A stretch of 35,022 bases of DNA from Oscillospiraceae bacterium (lineage in GTDB: Bacteria > Bacillota > Clostridia > Oscillospirales > Oscillospiraceae). The translations under genes and the position numbers were made by a program. The notes below the pieces were generated by a model. That model did no database searches. It saw only the letters and a list, made by a program, of their open reading frames with translations, and was not told where the DNA came from. The stretch lies in contig JAFPTE010000021.1 of NCBI GenBank assembly GCA_017400415.1, positions 1 to 35,022 of the forward strand, read 5' to 3'. The first letter of the stretch is position 1. Each line of letters starts with the position of its first letter. Of the stretch, positions 24,565-31,883 are shown one piece after another.

Positions 24565-24824
24565 CTCAGAGGCTGGTAGTCTCAAAAGGTGGGCGCAAAA
24601 GAGCGGTTGCTTGGCCTCCGCAAACTTAGTGGTTGTATGCGGGCACATACCGGGTTCGAATCCTGATTGTACTTTTCTGCCATGCACGCTTACACCTGCA
24701 GCCTTAGGGCACCTTATACTGCAATTTTACTACCGCGCGCCTCTTTTGGATGAGGGAGAGGAAAGGGGTATTTCCTCTGAGAAATGCATAAAGTTATCCC
24801 CGGACTTAAGTCCGGGGATTTTTT
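24565..24824 (+). ncRNA. Candidate structured RNA with tRNA-like module, downstream of DIP1984
   Basis: The 260 bases between the DIP1984 and copA stop codons hold no supported gene but a consistent fold. The ends pair: CTCAGAGG (24565-24572) with CCTCTGAG (24774-24781). Inside, GGTAGT (24575-24580) pairs with ACTACC (24729-24734), and AAGGTG (24586-24591) with CACCTT (24710-24715). The core resembles a tRNA: an acceptor-like stem, GGCGCAAAAG (24592-24601) with CTTTTCTGCC (24672-24681), one C-C mismatch; a D-like arm AGC-GGTT-GCT (24602-24611); an anticodon-like arm closed by CCGCA/TGCGG (24618-24642); and a T-arm with loop TTCGAAT (24650-24666). No CCA follows and the arms are irregular, so it is not a normal tRNA. 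A long terminal stem plus tRNA mimic recalls bacterial Y RNAs (YrlA), but their GNCGAA Ro-binding motif is not evident. Confidence 0.65.
24796..24824 (+). terminator. Strong terminator after the tRNA-like RNA
   Basis: A perfect 24-base palindrome (24796-24819; half-site ATCCCCGGACTT) followed by a T tract to 24824. The T tract is on the plus strand, so it ends transcription from the DIP1984/RNA side; on the minus strand the hairpin is not followed by a comparable T run. Its last base touches the copA stop codon. Confidence 0.93.
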
Positions 24825-27325
24825 CAGCCCAAATATTCGTATCCGGCGGCCTCAACGGCGGCCTTCATGGCCGCCTCGTCCGGCGGGGAGGAGAGGGTCA
24901 GAACTGCGGTGCCCTTCTCGTGGCTTGGCATGGCGCTCTCAATGCCCGCAACGGACTCCAGAGCCTTTTTGACCCGCATTTCGCAGTGGGGGCACATCAT
25001 GCCGCCGATTTTAACCGTGCGCCGCTGTCCGTCCTCTGCCTGGGGCATGGGGGGCAGCTCCACGGGCCTCGTGCGGCGGTCGCCCTTTGGATTTCGCAGG
25101 TCGAAGAGGTTCAGCCGCAGGGCGTTGGTGACCACGCAGAAGCTCGAAAGGCTCATGGCGGCGGCGCCGAACATGGGGCTCAGGGTCCAGCCGAACACCG
25201 GGATCCAGACCCCGGCGGCCAGGGGGATGCCTATGGCGTTGTAGAAGAAGGCCCAGAACAGGTTCTGGCGGATGTTCCGCAGGGTGGCCCGGGAGAGCCG
25301 TATGGCGGCGGGCACGTCGGCCAGCCGGGAATTCATAAGCACGATATCCGCAGCGTCGATGGCCACGTCCGTGCCGGCTCCGATGGCAATGCCCATATCC
25401 GCCTGGGTAAGGGCGGGGGCGTCGTTAATGCCGTCGCCCACCATGATGACGCTGCCGGACTTTTTGAGCCGGCGGATGACCTCCGCCTTGCCCTCCGGCA
25501 TGACCCCGGCGATGACCATGTCAACCCCGGCGGCGGCGCCTACGGCGTCGGCGGTGCGGCGGTTGTCGCCGGTGAGCATGACCACCTGCAGGCCCATGTT
25601 CCGGAGCTCCCTTATGGCCTCGGGGCTGTCCTCCTTCACTGTGTCCGCCACGGCGATGAGGCCCAGCAGCTCGCCGCTGCGCTCAAAGAACAGGGGAGTT
25701 TTGCCCTGGGCGGCCAGGGCCCGGCTCTTTTCCAGCATATCCGGAGGCACGGTGCCGATGAATTTCAGATTTCCGCCCCGGACCGGCCGGCCCGCCACGG
25801 TGCCCTCCAGGCCGCTTCCCGGCAGGGCGGTGAAGTCGGTGACAGCCAGGGGCTCAAGGCCCAGCTCCCGGCCCTTTTCCACCACGGCCTTCGCCAGGGG
25901 GTGCTCGCTGCGCTCCTCCAGGCTGTAGGCAGTCTGCAGAAGCTCCGCCTCCGTAATGCCTCCCGCGGGCACAAGGTCCGTGACCCTGGGCTTGCCCTCC
26001 GTAACGGTGCCGGTCTTGTCCAGCACCACGATACGGGCCTTGCCTGCGGCCTCCAGTGAGGCGGCGGTTTTGAAGAGAATGCCGTTTTTGGCGCCCACTC
26101 CGCTGCCAACCATAATGGCCACGGGGGTGGCAAGTCCCAGGGCGCAGGGACAGCTTATGACCAGGACCGAGATGCCCCGGGCCAGGGCGAAGCCGGTATC
26201 CCTGCCGACCAGGAGCCAGACGGCGGTGGTGACCAGGGCAATGGCGATGACCGCCGGCACGAAGATGCCGGAGACCTTGTCCGCCGTCTTGGCGATGGGG
26301 GCCTTGGTTGCGGCGGCGTCGGAGACGAGCCGGATTATGCGGGAGAGGGTGGTATCCTGACCCACCCGGGTGGCCCGGCATCTGAGGAAGCCGGACTGGT
26401 TTATGGTGGCGGCGGAGACGCTGTCCCCGGGGGCCTTGTCCACGGGCACGGACTCGCCGGTGAGGGCCGCTTCGTTGACGGCGCCGGCGCCCTCAATAAC
26501 CACCCCGTCCACCGGGAAGCTCTCCCCGGGCCGGACAACGAATTCGTCCCCCTGCAGCACGTCCCGGGCGGGAACGGTGACTTCCTTGCCCTCACGGAGA
26601 ACAGTGGCGGTCTTGGGGGCCAGGCTTATAAGGCTTTTCAGGGCGTCCGTGGTGCGGCCCTTGCTCATGGCCTCCAGCATCTTGCCCACGGTTATAAGGG
26701 CAAGAATCATGGCGGCAGACTCAAAGTAAAACTCGTCCATGTACGGTATGGCGGCGACGCTGCCCCCGTCCGCCTGGGCCCTGGTCATGGCGAAGAGGGA
26801 AATTGTGCTGTAGACAAAGGAGGCGCCGGAGCCCAGAGCTACCAGAGTGTCCATGTTGGGCCCGCCGTGGATAAGGCCCCGGAAGCCGGAGATGAAGAAC
26901 TTCTGATTGATGACCATGACGATGGCCGCCAGAATGAGCTGGAGAAGGCCCATGGCCACGTGGTTATCCTCAAAGAATTTCGGCACGGGCCAGTGCCACA
27001 TCATGTGGCCCATGGAGAAGTACATCAGTACCAGCAGGAAGCCCACGGAGGCGATGAGCCTGCGCCGGAGCACCGGAGTCTCCCGGTCCGCCAGGGCGTC
27101 GTCCTGGGCCTGGTCGGCCTTCTCTGCATTTTTTGGGGAGGCGCCGTAGCCGGCGTCCTGAACGGCCTTTATGATCTGGGACTGGCTGGCGCTGCCCTCC
27201 ACGCCCATGGAGTTTGTGAGCAGACTCACGGCGCAGCTTGTCACCCCGGGAACGGCGGAGACCGCCTTCTCCACCCGGGCCTGGCAGGCGGCGCAGCTCA
27301 TGCCGGTGATGTTATACTGTTCCAA
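24824..27325 (-). CDS. copA: Copper-exporting P1B-type ATPase with N- and C-terminal metal-binding domains
   Basis: Cu(I) efflux pump (833 aa). In order: an N-terminal HMA domain (QYNITGMSCAACQARVEKAV), membrane helices, actuator TGES, the channel motif ISCPCALGLATPVA (CPC), phosphorylation site DKTGTVTEGK, the HP motif in EERSEHPLAKAV, ATP-domain MVGDGINDAPAL, and a second HMA domain at the C-terminus (IGGMMCPHCEMRVKKALESV). The CPC motif and GMSCAAC indicate Cu(I). The C-terminal HMA resembles a fused CopZ chaperone. Start: TTG 27325 gives the usual family N-terminus and has AGGGTG six bases upstream; GTG 27334 is an alternative but has no spaced ribosome-binding site. It has its own promoter and no CsoR or CopY gene nearby. 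Confidence 0.95.
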   Translation of the reverse strand: MEQYNITGMSCAACQARVEKAVSAVPGVTSCAVSLLTNSMGVEGSASQSQIIKAVQDAGYGASPKNAEKADQAQDDALADRETPVLRRRLIASVGFLLVLMYFSMGHMMWHWPVPKFFEDNHVAMGLLQLILAAIVMVINQKFFISGFRGLIHGGPNMDTLVALGSGASFVYSTISLFAMTRAQADGGSVAAIPYMDEFYFESAAMILALITVGKMLEAMSKGRTTDALKSLISLAPKTATVLREGKEVTVPARDVLQGDEFVVRPGESFPVDGVVIEGAGAVNEAALTGESVPVDKAPGDSVSAATINQSGFLRCRATRVGQDTTLSRIIRLVSDAAATKAPIAKTADKVSGIFVPAVIAIALVTTAVWLLVGRDTGFALARGISVLVISCPCALGLATPVAIMVGSGVGAKNGILFKTAASLEAAGKARIVVLDKTGTVTEGKPRVTDLVPAGGITEAELLQTAYSLEERSEHPLAKAVVEKGRELGLEPLAVTDFTALPGSGLEGTVAGRPVRGGNLKFIGTVPPDMLEKSRALAAQGKTPLFFERSGELLGLIAVADTVKEDSPEAIRELRNMGLQVVMLTGDNRRTADAVGAAAGVDMVIAGVMPEGKAEVIRRLKKSGSVIMVGDGINDAPALTQADMGIAIGAGTDVAIDAADIVLMNSRLADVPAAIRLSRATLRNIRQNLFWAFFYNAIGIPLAAGVWIPVFGWTLSPMFGAAAMSLSSFCVVTNALRLNLFDLRNPKGDRRTRPVELPPMPQAEDGQRRTVKIGGMMCPHCEMRVKKALESVAGIESAMPSHEKGTAVLTLSSPPDEAAMKAAVEAAGYEYLG

Positions 27326-27359
27326 AGTATTCACCCTATCTTTTCGCTTGGTTAGTCTT

Positions 27360-27388
27360 ATTTTACCACAAAACGCCCTGTTCGTAAA
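27360..27388 (-). promoter_or_regulatory. Candidate promoter of copA
   Basis: On the minus strand TTTACG (27388-27383) and TAAAAT (27365-27360) are spaced by 17 bases, directly after the terminator of the upstream M23 gene and about 35 bases before the copA start. No recognisable CsoR or CopY operator is seen. Confidence 0.5.
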
Positions 27389-27393
27389 GGGGC

Positions 27394-27419
27394 AAAAAAA
27401 TCCCGCCTTACGGCGGGAT
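27394..27419 (-). terminator. Rho-independent terminator after the M23 peptidase gene
   Basis: On the minus strand ATCCCGCC-GTAA-GGCGGGAT, a perfect 8-bp stem with a tetraloop, is followed by a seven-base T tract. It lies just after the stop codon of the M23 gene and separates it from copA. Confidence 0.94.
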
Positions 27420-27423
27420 AGGT

Positions 27424-28614
27424 TTAATACTGGGTCTGCTCCTTGGGGAGGTATTTCAGGGGGTCCACGGGGCTGCCGCCGCCGGGCCGCACTTCAAAGT
27501 GGCAGTGGTTGCCGGTGGACTGGCCGGTGGAACCCACAAGGCCGATAACGTCGCCCTGGGCCACCCTGTCGCCAACGGACACCAGGCGCTTTTTCATGTG
27601 GGCGTAGAGGGTGATGTCGCCGTTGTCGTGCTTGATCTGAACGAAGTTGCCGTAGCTGTCATGCTTGCCGGAGGTCATGACCACGCCGCCGTCCGCAGCG
27701 TGAATCTCCGTGCCCGCAGGGGCCGCAATGTCCAGGCCCCGGTGGTTGGAGGTGCCGCCGGATATGTTACGCTTGCCGAAGCCGGAGGTCACCGTTCCGG
27801 AAACAGGCCAGAGGTAGTAGCCCTTGGAGTCATACCGGGAGCCGGGATTTCCGGCTATGGCAATGACCTCCGGCTCCATCTCGGAGATAACGTCCAGGTA
27901 TTTCAGCACCCGGCCGGTCTCCACGCCGTTTTCAAGGGTTATTTCATACTCACTGCGGAGCACCCCGTCCGATCCCCGGGAGATGAGGGTGGGCTTCATC
28001 TCCTCCTCATAGGCGTCCTCATCCACGTCATAGATGGTGGTGTAGGGGACGAGGGTCTCGGTAATGAGGGTGGAGGTAGAGATTATGGTAAACTCAGAGC
28101 CGATGGCCGCCTCCAGCTCCTGGCCGGAAACCAGGTCGGCCTCCGGGTAGTAGCCCTCCCGAAGCTCCGGCTCATCTGCGTAATGGGCGTTGCGCTGGCC
28201 CGCAGGCACCTCGTCCAGCAGGGAGGAGACGGCGGACTCGGCAGTTTCCCTGTCCGGCGCCGCAGCAACCAGGCTGCCGTCCAGGTACAGGCCGCAGCCG
28301 GCGGCAATGCCGTCCACGCTCATGAGGAGAGCCTCCGGCAGCTCCTGGGCAGTGGTATCGCCCTGGCCGAAGTGGGGGGTCACGGTGACCTCCTCAGCCA
28401 GCGGCAGCTCCACACCCAGAATGTCCGAGGCCTGACGCTGGACCTCCTGCACAGCGGCGTTGATGTCGCTGTAGGTTCCGTCTATTTCAAAGGTGGTTCC
28501 CTCATAGCTGACGGCGTAGGAAATGGTGGGATGGGCCATTAGTGCAGAGAGCGATATGGTGGCGGAGCACAGAGCCGCAGCCAGGGTCAGGGACCGGCGG
28601 CGCAGGCGGCTCAA
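27424..28614 (-). CDS. Secreted G5-domain M23 metallopeptidase (cell-wall endopeptidase)
   Basis: Predicted peptidoglycan cross-link hydrolase (396 aa). A signal peptide (about 1-34, LTLAAALCSATISLSALMA) is followed by a long N-terminal region, a G5 domain (about 200-275; VPYTTIYDVDEDAYEE to VLKYLDVISEME) and an M23 domain (about 290-396). Zinc ligands are His in NHRGLDIAA, its Asp, and the HxH of GNHCHFEVRPGG; the tail SPVDPLKYLP is typical. Start: TTG 28614 has AAGGAGG five bases upstream and follows the predicted -10 element; the longer frame from TTG 28641 would begin inside the promoter. All catalytic residues seem present, unlike the degenerate sporulation or division relatives. It stands alone between a divergent sporulation cluster and a terminator. 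Confidence 0.93.
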   Translation of the reverse strand: MSRLRRRSLTLAAALCSATISLSALMAHPTISYAVSYEGTTFEIDGTYSDINAAVQEVQRQASDILGVELPLAEEVTVTPHFGQGDTTAQELPEALLMSVDGIAAGCGLYLDGSLVAAAPDRETAESAVSSLLDEVPAGQRNAHYADEPELREGYYPEADLVSGQELEAAIGSEFTIISTSTLITETLVPYTTIYDVDEDAYEEEMKPTLISRGSDGVLRSEYEITLENGVETGRVLKYLDVISEMEPEVIAIAGNPGSRYDSKGYYLWPVSGTVTSGFGKRNISGGTSNHRGLDIAAPAGTEIHAADGGVVMTSGKHDSYGNFVQIKHDNGDITLYAHMKKRLVSVGDRVAQGDVIGLVGSTGQSTGNHCHFEVRPGGGSPVDPLKYLPKEQTQY

Positions 28615-28630
28615 GGTGGCCTCCTTCGCT

Positions 28631-28676
28631 ATTGTAAACAAAACTTACTTCACCTCAAAGGTTACAAATTGTTACA
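28631..28676 (-). promoter_or_regulatory. Candidate promoter of the M23 gene with upstream direct repeat
   Basis: Minus strand: TTGAGG (28658-28653) and TACAAT (28636-28631) with a 16-base spacer. Immediately upstream is a direct repeat TGTAAC-AATT-TGTAAC (28676-28661). WalR (YycF) boxes in Firmicutes are TGTWAH-N5-TGTWAH and control cell-wall hydrolases; here the spacing is four, one base short, so this is only a candidate. Confidence 0.45.
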
Positions 28677-28761
28677 TCCTATAGGATAATCCAAAACTCA
28701 CAAAAAGTCAATAGAAAAAATGGGCGAAGCCTGTTAAAATGTCACTAATTTCGCCTTTTGA

Positions 28762-28791
28762 GGCATATTTTTCCCGGATGACCCGTAATTA
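28762..28791 (+). promoter_or_regulatory. Candidate sigma-E (mother-cell) promoter of yabPQ
   Basis: GGCATATT (28762-28769) matches the sigma-E -35 consensus, and CGTAATTA (28784-28791) is a partial -10 match after the expected 14-base spacer. The start point would lie just before the AAGGAGG of yabP. In Bacillus subtilis yabP is sigma-E dependent, so the position makes sense. Confidence 0.5.
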
Positions 28792-28813
28792 TGAGCCGTA
28801 AGGAGGGATAATT

Positions 28814-29095
28814 ATGGCGCATGAGGAGGGCAAGGCACCGGAGCTGCCCCACAATCTGGTGATGGAGGGACGGCGGAGGCTGTCCGCCTCCGGGGTGGCT
28901 GAGATAGAGAGCTTCAACGAGGAGGAGGTCGTAATGAGCGGGGGAAAGTGGACCCTGACGGTCCGGGGCAGCGGCCTGCACATGGAGAAGCTCAGCGTGG
29001 AGACCGGGGATATCCTGGTGACCGGGAGGATAGACTCCCTGGACTATGACGATGCTCCTCCCCGCCGGGGCGGCCTTTTCGGACTTTTCAAATGA
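28814..29095 (+). CDS. yabP: Sporulation protein YabP
   Basis: A 93-residue YabP/YqfC-family protein, needed for spore formation in Bacillus (mother cell). The family pattern is visible: HNLVMEGRRRLSASGV, the strand VAEIESFNEEEVVMSGGKWTL split at the loop, GSGLHMEKLSVETGDI and VTGRIDSLDYD. A hydrophobic tail GGLFGLFK may touch the membrane. AAGGAGG lies seven bases before the ATG. The stop codon overlaps the yabQ start by four bases (ATGA), so the two are coupled. The gene order yabP-yabQ-divIC-S1 is the same as in Bacillus, which makes the call secure and shows that the organism, or a recent ancestor, sporulates. Confidence 0.94.
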   Translation: MAHEEGKAPELPHNLVMEGRRRLSASGVAEIESFNEEEVVMSGGKWTLTVRGSGLHMEKLSVETGDILVTGRIDSLDYDDAPPRRGGLFGLFK

Positions 29096-29679
29096 GGCTG
29101 GATCTGGGCATAGCGGAGCAGGCCCGGGCTCTGGCGGCGTCCGTGCTGGCGGGAGGCGCCGCCGGGGTCCTCTATGACCTGTGCCGCTCCCTGCGGCGCC
29201 GGATAAGCTCAGGCCTCTTCCACGCCCTCTGCGACGGGCTCTTTGTGCTGGTGTGCGGCTGCGGACTTCTGCTGCTGGCCCTGGCCCTGGGCCACGGGGA
29301 GGAGAGGGCCTTCGTGTTTTTCGGGGCTCTGGGCGGCTTCGGCCTGTATATGTGGGCTCTCAGCCCTGCCATTCTGCCGTTTTTCGGCCTTTTCTCGGCC
29401 GTTCTGGTCCGCATTCTGGGCTTTTTATCCCTGCCCCTCAATATTATCCACGGTTTCTGGAAAAAATATCAAATTTTTGTAAAAAAACTCTTTTCAATTT
29501 TGAAAGATTGGTATAAAATAAGAGGCAACAATGGGGACAGATTAGCGGAGGACACTACCGCTGCTGTCGGGGGAGAGTATTATGAGGCTAAAGCGCACAG
29601 GTATCTTTACGAAAATCATTATCATAGCGCTTCTGATCTACGCCGTGACCACGCTGGTGGTCCTCCGGGGGAAGATTGA
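29092..29679 (+). CDS. yabQ: Spore cortex protein YabQ
   Basis: Membrane protein required for spore cortex formation. It is 195 aa here; the N-terminal part has several hydrophobic segments (ALAASVLAGGAAGVLYDLCR; LFVLVCGCGLLLLALALG; FVFFGALGGFGLYMWAL; FSAVLVRILGFLSLPL). The region YDLCRSLRR and the final-helix motif NIIHGFWKKYQIF match the family. The C-terminal 33 codons overlap the next gene in another frame by 98 bases; the tail there (YYEAKAHRYLYENHYH) is not a family feature and may be a by-product of the overlap. ATG overlaps the yabP stop. The DNA switches to AT-rich sequence around 29455-29530, near the end of the membrane part. Confidence 0.9.
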   Translation: MRLDLGIAEQARALAASVLAGGAAGVLYDLCRSLRRRISSGLFHALCDGLFVLVCGCGLLLLALALGHGEERAFVFFGALGGFGLYMWALSPAILPFFGLFSAVLVRILGFLSLPLNIIHGFWKKYQIFVKKLFSILKDWYKIRGNNGDRLAEDTTAAVGGEYYEAKAHRYLYENHYHSASDLRRDHAGGPPGED

Positions 29680-29851
29680 GGAGGCACAGAGCTCCAAGGC
29701 GGCGCTGGAAAAGCGCAAGGCGGATATCACCGCCATGAATGAGGAGCGGCAGTACGCCATTGACCACAAGGATGATGATTCCGTCATTGAGGACATAGCC
29801 CGTGGGGAGGGTTACGTCTATCAGGACGAGGAAGTGTATTACGCCCGGTAA
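29582..29851 (+). CDS. divIC: FtsB/DivIC septum formation initiator
   Basis: A small bitopic division protein (89 aa) that joins FtsL and DivIB at the septum. It has a short basic cytoplasmic N-terminus (MRLKRTGIFTK), one membrane helix (IIIIALLIYAVTTLVVL), an extracytoplasmic coiled coil (GKIEEAQSSKAALEKRKADI) and the family C-terminal motif around VIEDIARGEGYVYQDEEVYY. GGGGAGAG lies before the ATG. It overlaps the end of yabQ by 98 bases. Context (yabPQ before, S1 protein after) matches the Bacillus order. Confidence 0.9.
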   Translation: MRLKRTGIFTKIIIIALLIYAVTTLVVLRGKIEEAQSSKAALEKRKADITAMNEERQYAIDHKDDDSVIEDIARGEGYVYQDEEVYYAR

Positions 29852-29917
29852 CTGCGGGCTTAATAATACTATTTCAAGGCTCCGTGTATCGGCGCAGAGA
29901 GAGGTCAAGCTCAGCTT

Positions 29918-30325
29918 ATGAAAATTGAAAAGGGAGAAGTTCTCCAGGGGAAGGTCACGGGCATAGCCAAGTTCGGTGCCTTCGTGGAATTGGCGCCGGG
30001 CAAGTCCGGCCTTGTGTACATATCCGAAATTTCCAACACCTTTGTGAAGGAAGTGTCGGACTTCTTGACTGTTGGCCAGGAGGTCACGGTAAAGATAGTG
30101 GGCATTGACGAACAGGGAAGGATAAATCTCTCTATCAAGCAGGCTCTTCCGCCTGCTCCGCCGAAGCCGGCCCCCCAGCCCCGCCGGGAGGTCCAGGAGC
30201 CTGTGCCCGAATCCGGCAACAGCGAATTCGAGGATAAGCTCAAGAGATTCATGAAGGACTCTGAAAGCCGTCTGTCCGATATTAAGCGCCAGACGGAGCG
30301 TCACGGCTCCAAGCGGCGCAAATAA
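29918..30325 (+). CDS. S1-domain RNA-binding protein (YabR-like)
   Basis: A 135-residue cytoplasmic protein. One S1 RNA-binding domain occupies residues 1-75 (GEVLQGKVTGIAKFGAFVEL; SGLVYISEIS; VGQEVTVKIVGIDEQGRINL), then a Pro-rich linker (PPAPPKPAPQPRR) and a charged C-terminal helix ending KRQTERHGSKRRK. The position after divIC corresponds to yabR in Bacillus. Its targets are unknown; the isolated S1 domain and basic tail point to RNA or ribosome contact. The best Shine-Dalgarno (GAGAGG, 29898-29903) is 14 bases from the ATG, rather far, so initiation may be weak. Confidence 0.9.
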   Translation: MKIEKGEVLQGKVTGIAKFGAFVELAPGKSGLVYISEISNTFVKEVSDFLTVGQEVTVKIVGIDEQGRINLSIKQALPPAPPKPAPQPRREVQEPVPESGNSEFEDKLKRFMKDSESRLSDIKRQTERHGSKRRK

Positions 30326-30344
30326 AACCTATACGGAGGAATAT

Positions 30345-31358
30345 ATGATTACAACCAGAGTGTTCGGAAAGACCTCAAGGGGAGAGGCTGTCCGTCTCTA
30401 CAAGCTGGAGAACAGCCGGGGCGAGTACGCTGAGCTGTGCGACCTGGGCGCCGTCATCCACTCCATAGTGACCAGGGACCGCTGGGGCCGCCTGGGCGAC
30501 AACGTGCTGGGCTGCCCGGATGTGGAGCATATGGAGGGCAAGAGCTTCAAGGGCGCTACCATAGGCCGCTGCGCCAACCGCATCGCCTTCGGCCGCTGCC
30601 GCCTCCACGGCCAGGAAGTGCAGCTGGAGGTGAACGAGGCGCCCAACATCCTTCACAGCGCCTCCGGCAACTACGCCTTCAAGCTCTTCTCCGCCTCCAT
30701 CGACCCCATAAAGAACTCCGTCACCTTCTCCTATAAGGACCCGGGGCCGGAGGGCTACCATGACAACGTGGACGTGAAGGTGACCTTCACCTTTGACGAT
30801 ACCTCCGCTCTCACCATCCACTATGAGCTGACCCCGGAGCGGGAGACCGTGCTGTGCCCCACAAACCACGCCTACTTCAACCTCTCCGGCTTCGGCGACG
30901 CCCGGGATATGTGGCTCCAGCTTCTGAGCACGAACCGTGCCCACAGAGGCGCCGGCAACGTGCCCGACGGGGGACTGGACCCGGTGGCCGGCACGGCCTA
31001 CGATTTCTTCATCCCCCGCACCCTCCGCTCCGCCATGGGCGATACGGTGAAGGGCTATGACGATTTCTATGTGTTGGACCGGATCCGGAAGGACAACCTT
31101 ATTGCGGAGCTCTATTCTCCCGCCACCGGCAAGGTCATGCACACCTTCACGGATATGCAGGGGGCCATCATCTACACCCCCACAAACTGCGACACAAGAC
31201 CCGATAAGTCCGGCATCACCCTGCCGCCCTACGGCGCCGTGTGCATCGAGTGCCAGTTCGTGCCCAACGCCGTCAACTGCCCGGAGTTCGATTCCCCGGT
31301 GTTCGGCCCCGGCCAGAAGCTGGTGACCGAGACCGTCTATAAGTTCGGGGTGCGCTGA
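30345..31358 (+). CDS. galM: Aldose 1-epimerase (mutarotase)
   Basis: Interconverts alpha and beta anomers of aldoses such as galactose and glucose in the cytoplasm (337 aa, normal length). Family motifs: GATIGRCANRIAFGR (sugar-binding Arg), NILHSASG, the catalytic His in CPTNHAYFNLSG, the GGLDPVAGTAYDF loop, and the likely catalytic Glu in CIECQFVPNAVN. CGGAGG lies before the ATG. It ends one base before coaD. Beta-sugars released by the GH3 enzymes upstream would need such an epimerase, but the gene is far from that operon, so the link is only metabolic. Confidence 0.95.
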   Translation: MITTRVFGKTSRGEAVRLYKLENSRGEYAELCDLGAVIHSIVTRDRWGRLGDNVLGCPDVEHMEGKSFKGATIGRCANRIAFGRCRLHGQEVQLEVNEAPNILHSASGNYAFKLFSASIDPIKNSVTFSYKDPGPEGYHDNVDVKVTFTFDDTSALTIHYELTPERETVLCPTNHAYFNLSGFGDARDMWLQLLSTNRAHRGAGNVPDGGLDPVAGTAYDFFIPRTLRSAMGDTVKGYDDFYVLDRIRKDNLIAELYSPATGKVMHTFTDMQGAIIYTPTNCDTRPDKSGITLPPYGAVCIECQFVPNAVNCPEFDSPVFGPGQKLVTETVYKFGVR

Positions 31359-31359
31359 T

Positions 31360-31848
31360 ATGTCCATAGCAGTTTACCCCGGCTCCTTCGACCCGGTGAC
31401 CAACGGCCACCTGGATATTATCAAGCGCGCAGCACGAATCTCCGATAAGCTCATCGTGGCGGTGCTGGTGAACTCCGCAAAAACCCCCATGTTCACCACC
31501 CGGGAGCGGGTGGAGATGCTTCGTGAGTGCTGCGCCCAGTTCAAAAACGTCACCGTGGAGTCCTTTGACGGGCTCACCGTGGACTTTGCGAAGAAGCACC
31601 ACGCCGATGTGCTCATCCGTGGCCTGCGGGCTGTGACGGACTTTGAAAATGAGCTGCAGCTGGCCCAGATAAACCATGCCCTCATGCCCGGCATCGAGAC
31701 CGTGTTCCTCGCCACCGGCCTGCGCTGGGGCTATCTGAGCTCCACCGTGGTGAAGGAGGCCGCCCGTTACGGCGCCGATATCTCCCGCTTCGTTCCGAAA
31801 AATGTGGAGATTGCCGTCCGGGAGAAGTTCAAAAACCAAAACCAATAA
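31360..31848 (+). CDS. coaD: Phosphopantetheine adenylyltransferase
   Basis: Penultimate step of CoA synthesis: 4'-phosphopantetheine plus ATP gives dephospho-CoA (cytoplasm, hexamer). 162 aa, the usual size. It has the nucleotidyltransferase motif GSFDPVTNGHLDII (TxxH), the substrate-binding IRGLRAVTDFENELQ, and LSSTVVKEAARYG near the C-terminus. The start lies one base after the galM stop region and the pair is probably co-transcribed. A bidirectional terminator follows directly. Confidence 0.97.
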   Translation: MSIAVYPGSFDPVTNGHLDIIKRAARISDKLIVAVLVNSAKTPMFTTRERVEMLRECCAQFKNVTVESFDGLTVDFAKKHHADVLIRGLRAVTDFENELQLAQINHALMPGIETVFLATGLRWGYLSSTVVKEAARYGADISRFVPKNVEIAVREKFKNQNQ

Positions 31849-31849
31849 A

Positions 31850-31876
31850 AAAGCCGACCGCTTTGCGGTCGGCTTT
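31850..31876. terminator. Bidirectional terminator between coaD and cysK
   Basis: AAAGCCGACCGC and GCGGTCGGCTTT form a perfect 12-bp stem with a TTT loop. The A run before and the T-rich sequence after allow termination of both convergent genes. Confidence 0.92.
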
Positions 31877-31883
31877 CGTTCTG

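Noticed and set aside
24600..24680. A functional tRNA gene suggested by the TTCGAAT T-loop
   Set aside because: No regular seven-base acceptor stem, no normal anticodon loop and no CCA; kept instead as a tRNA-like element of a larger RNA.
24611..26059. A 482-codon plus-strand frame across the tRNA-like RNA and copA
   Set aside because: Mostly antisense to copA, crosses a strong terminator and lacks a ribosome-binding site.
28615..28641. Longer M23 peptidase start at TTG 28641
   Set aside because: It would lie upstream of the predicted transcription start and has no Shine-Dalgarno; TTG 28614 has an ideal one.
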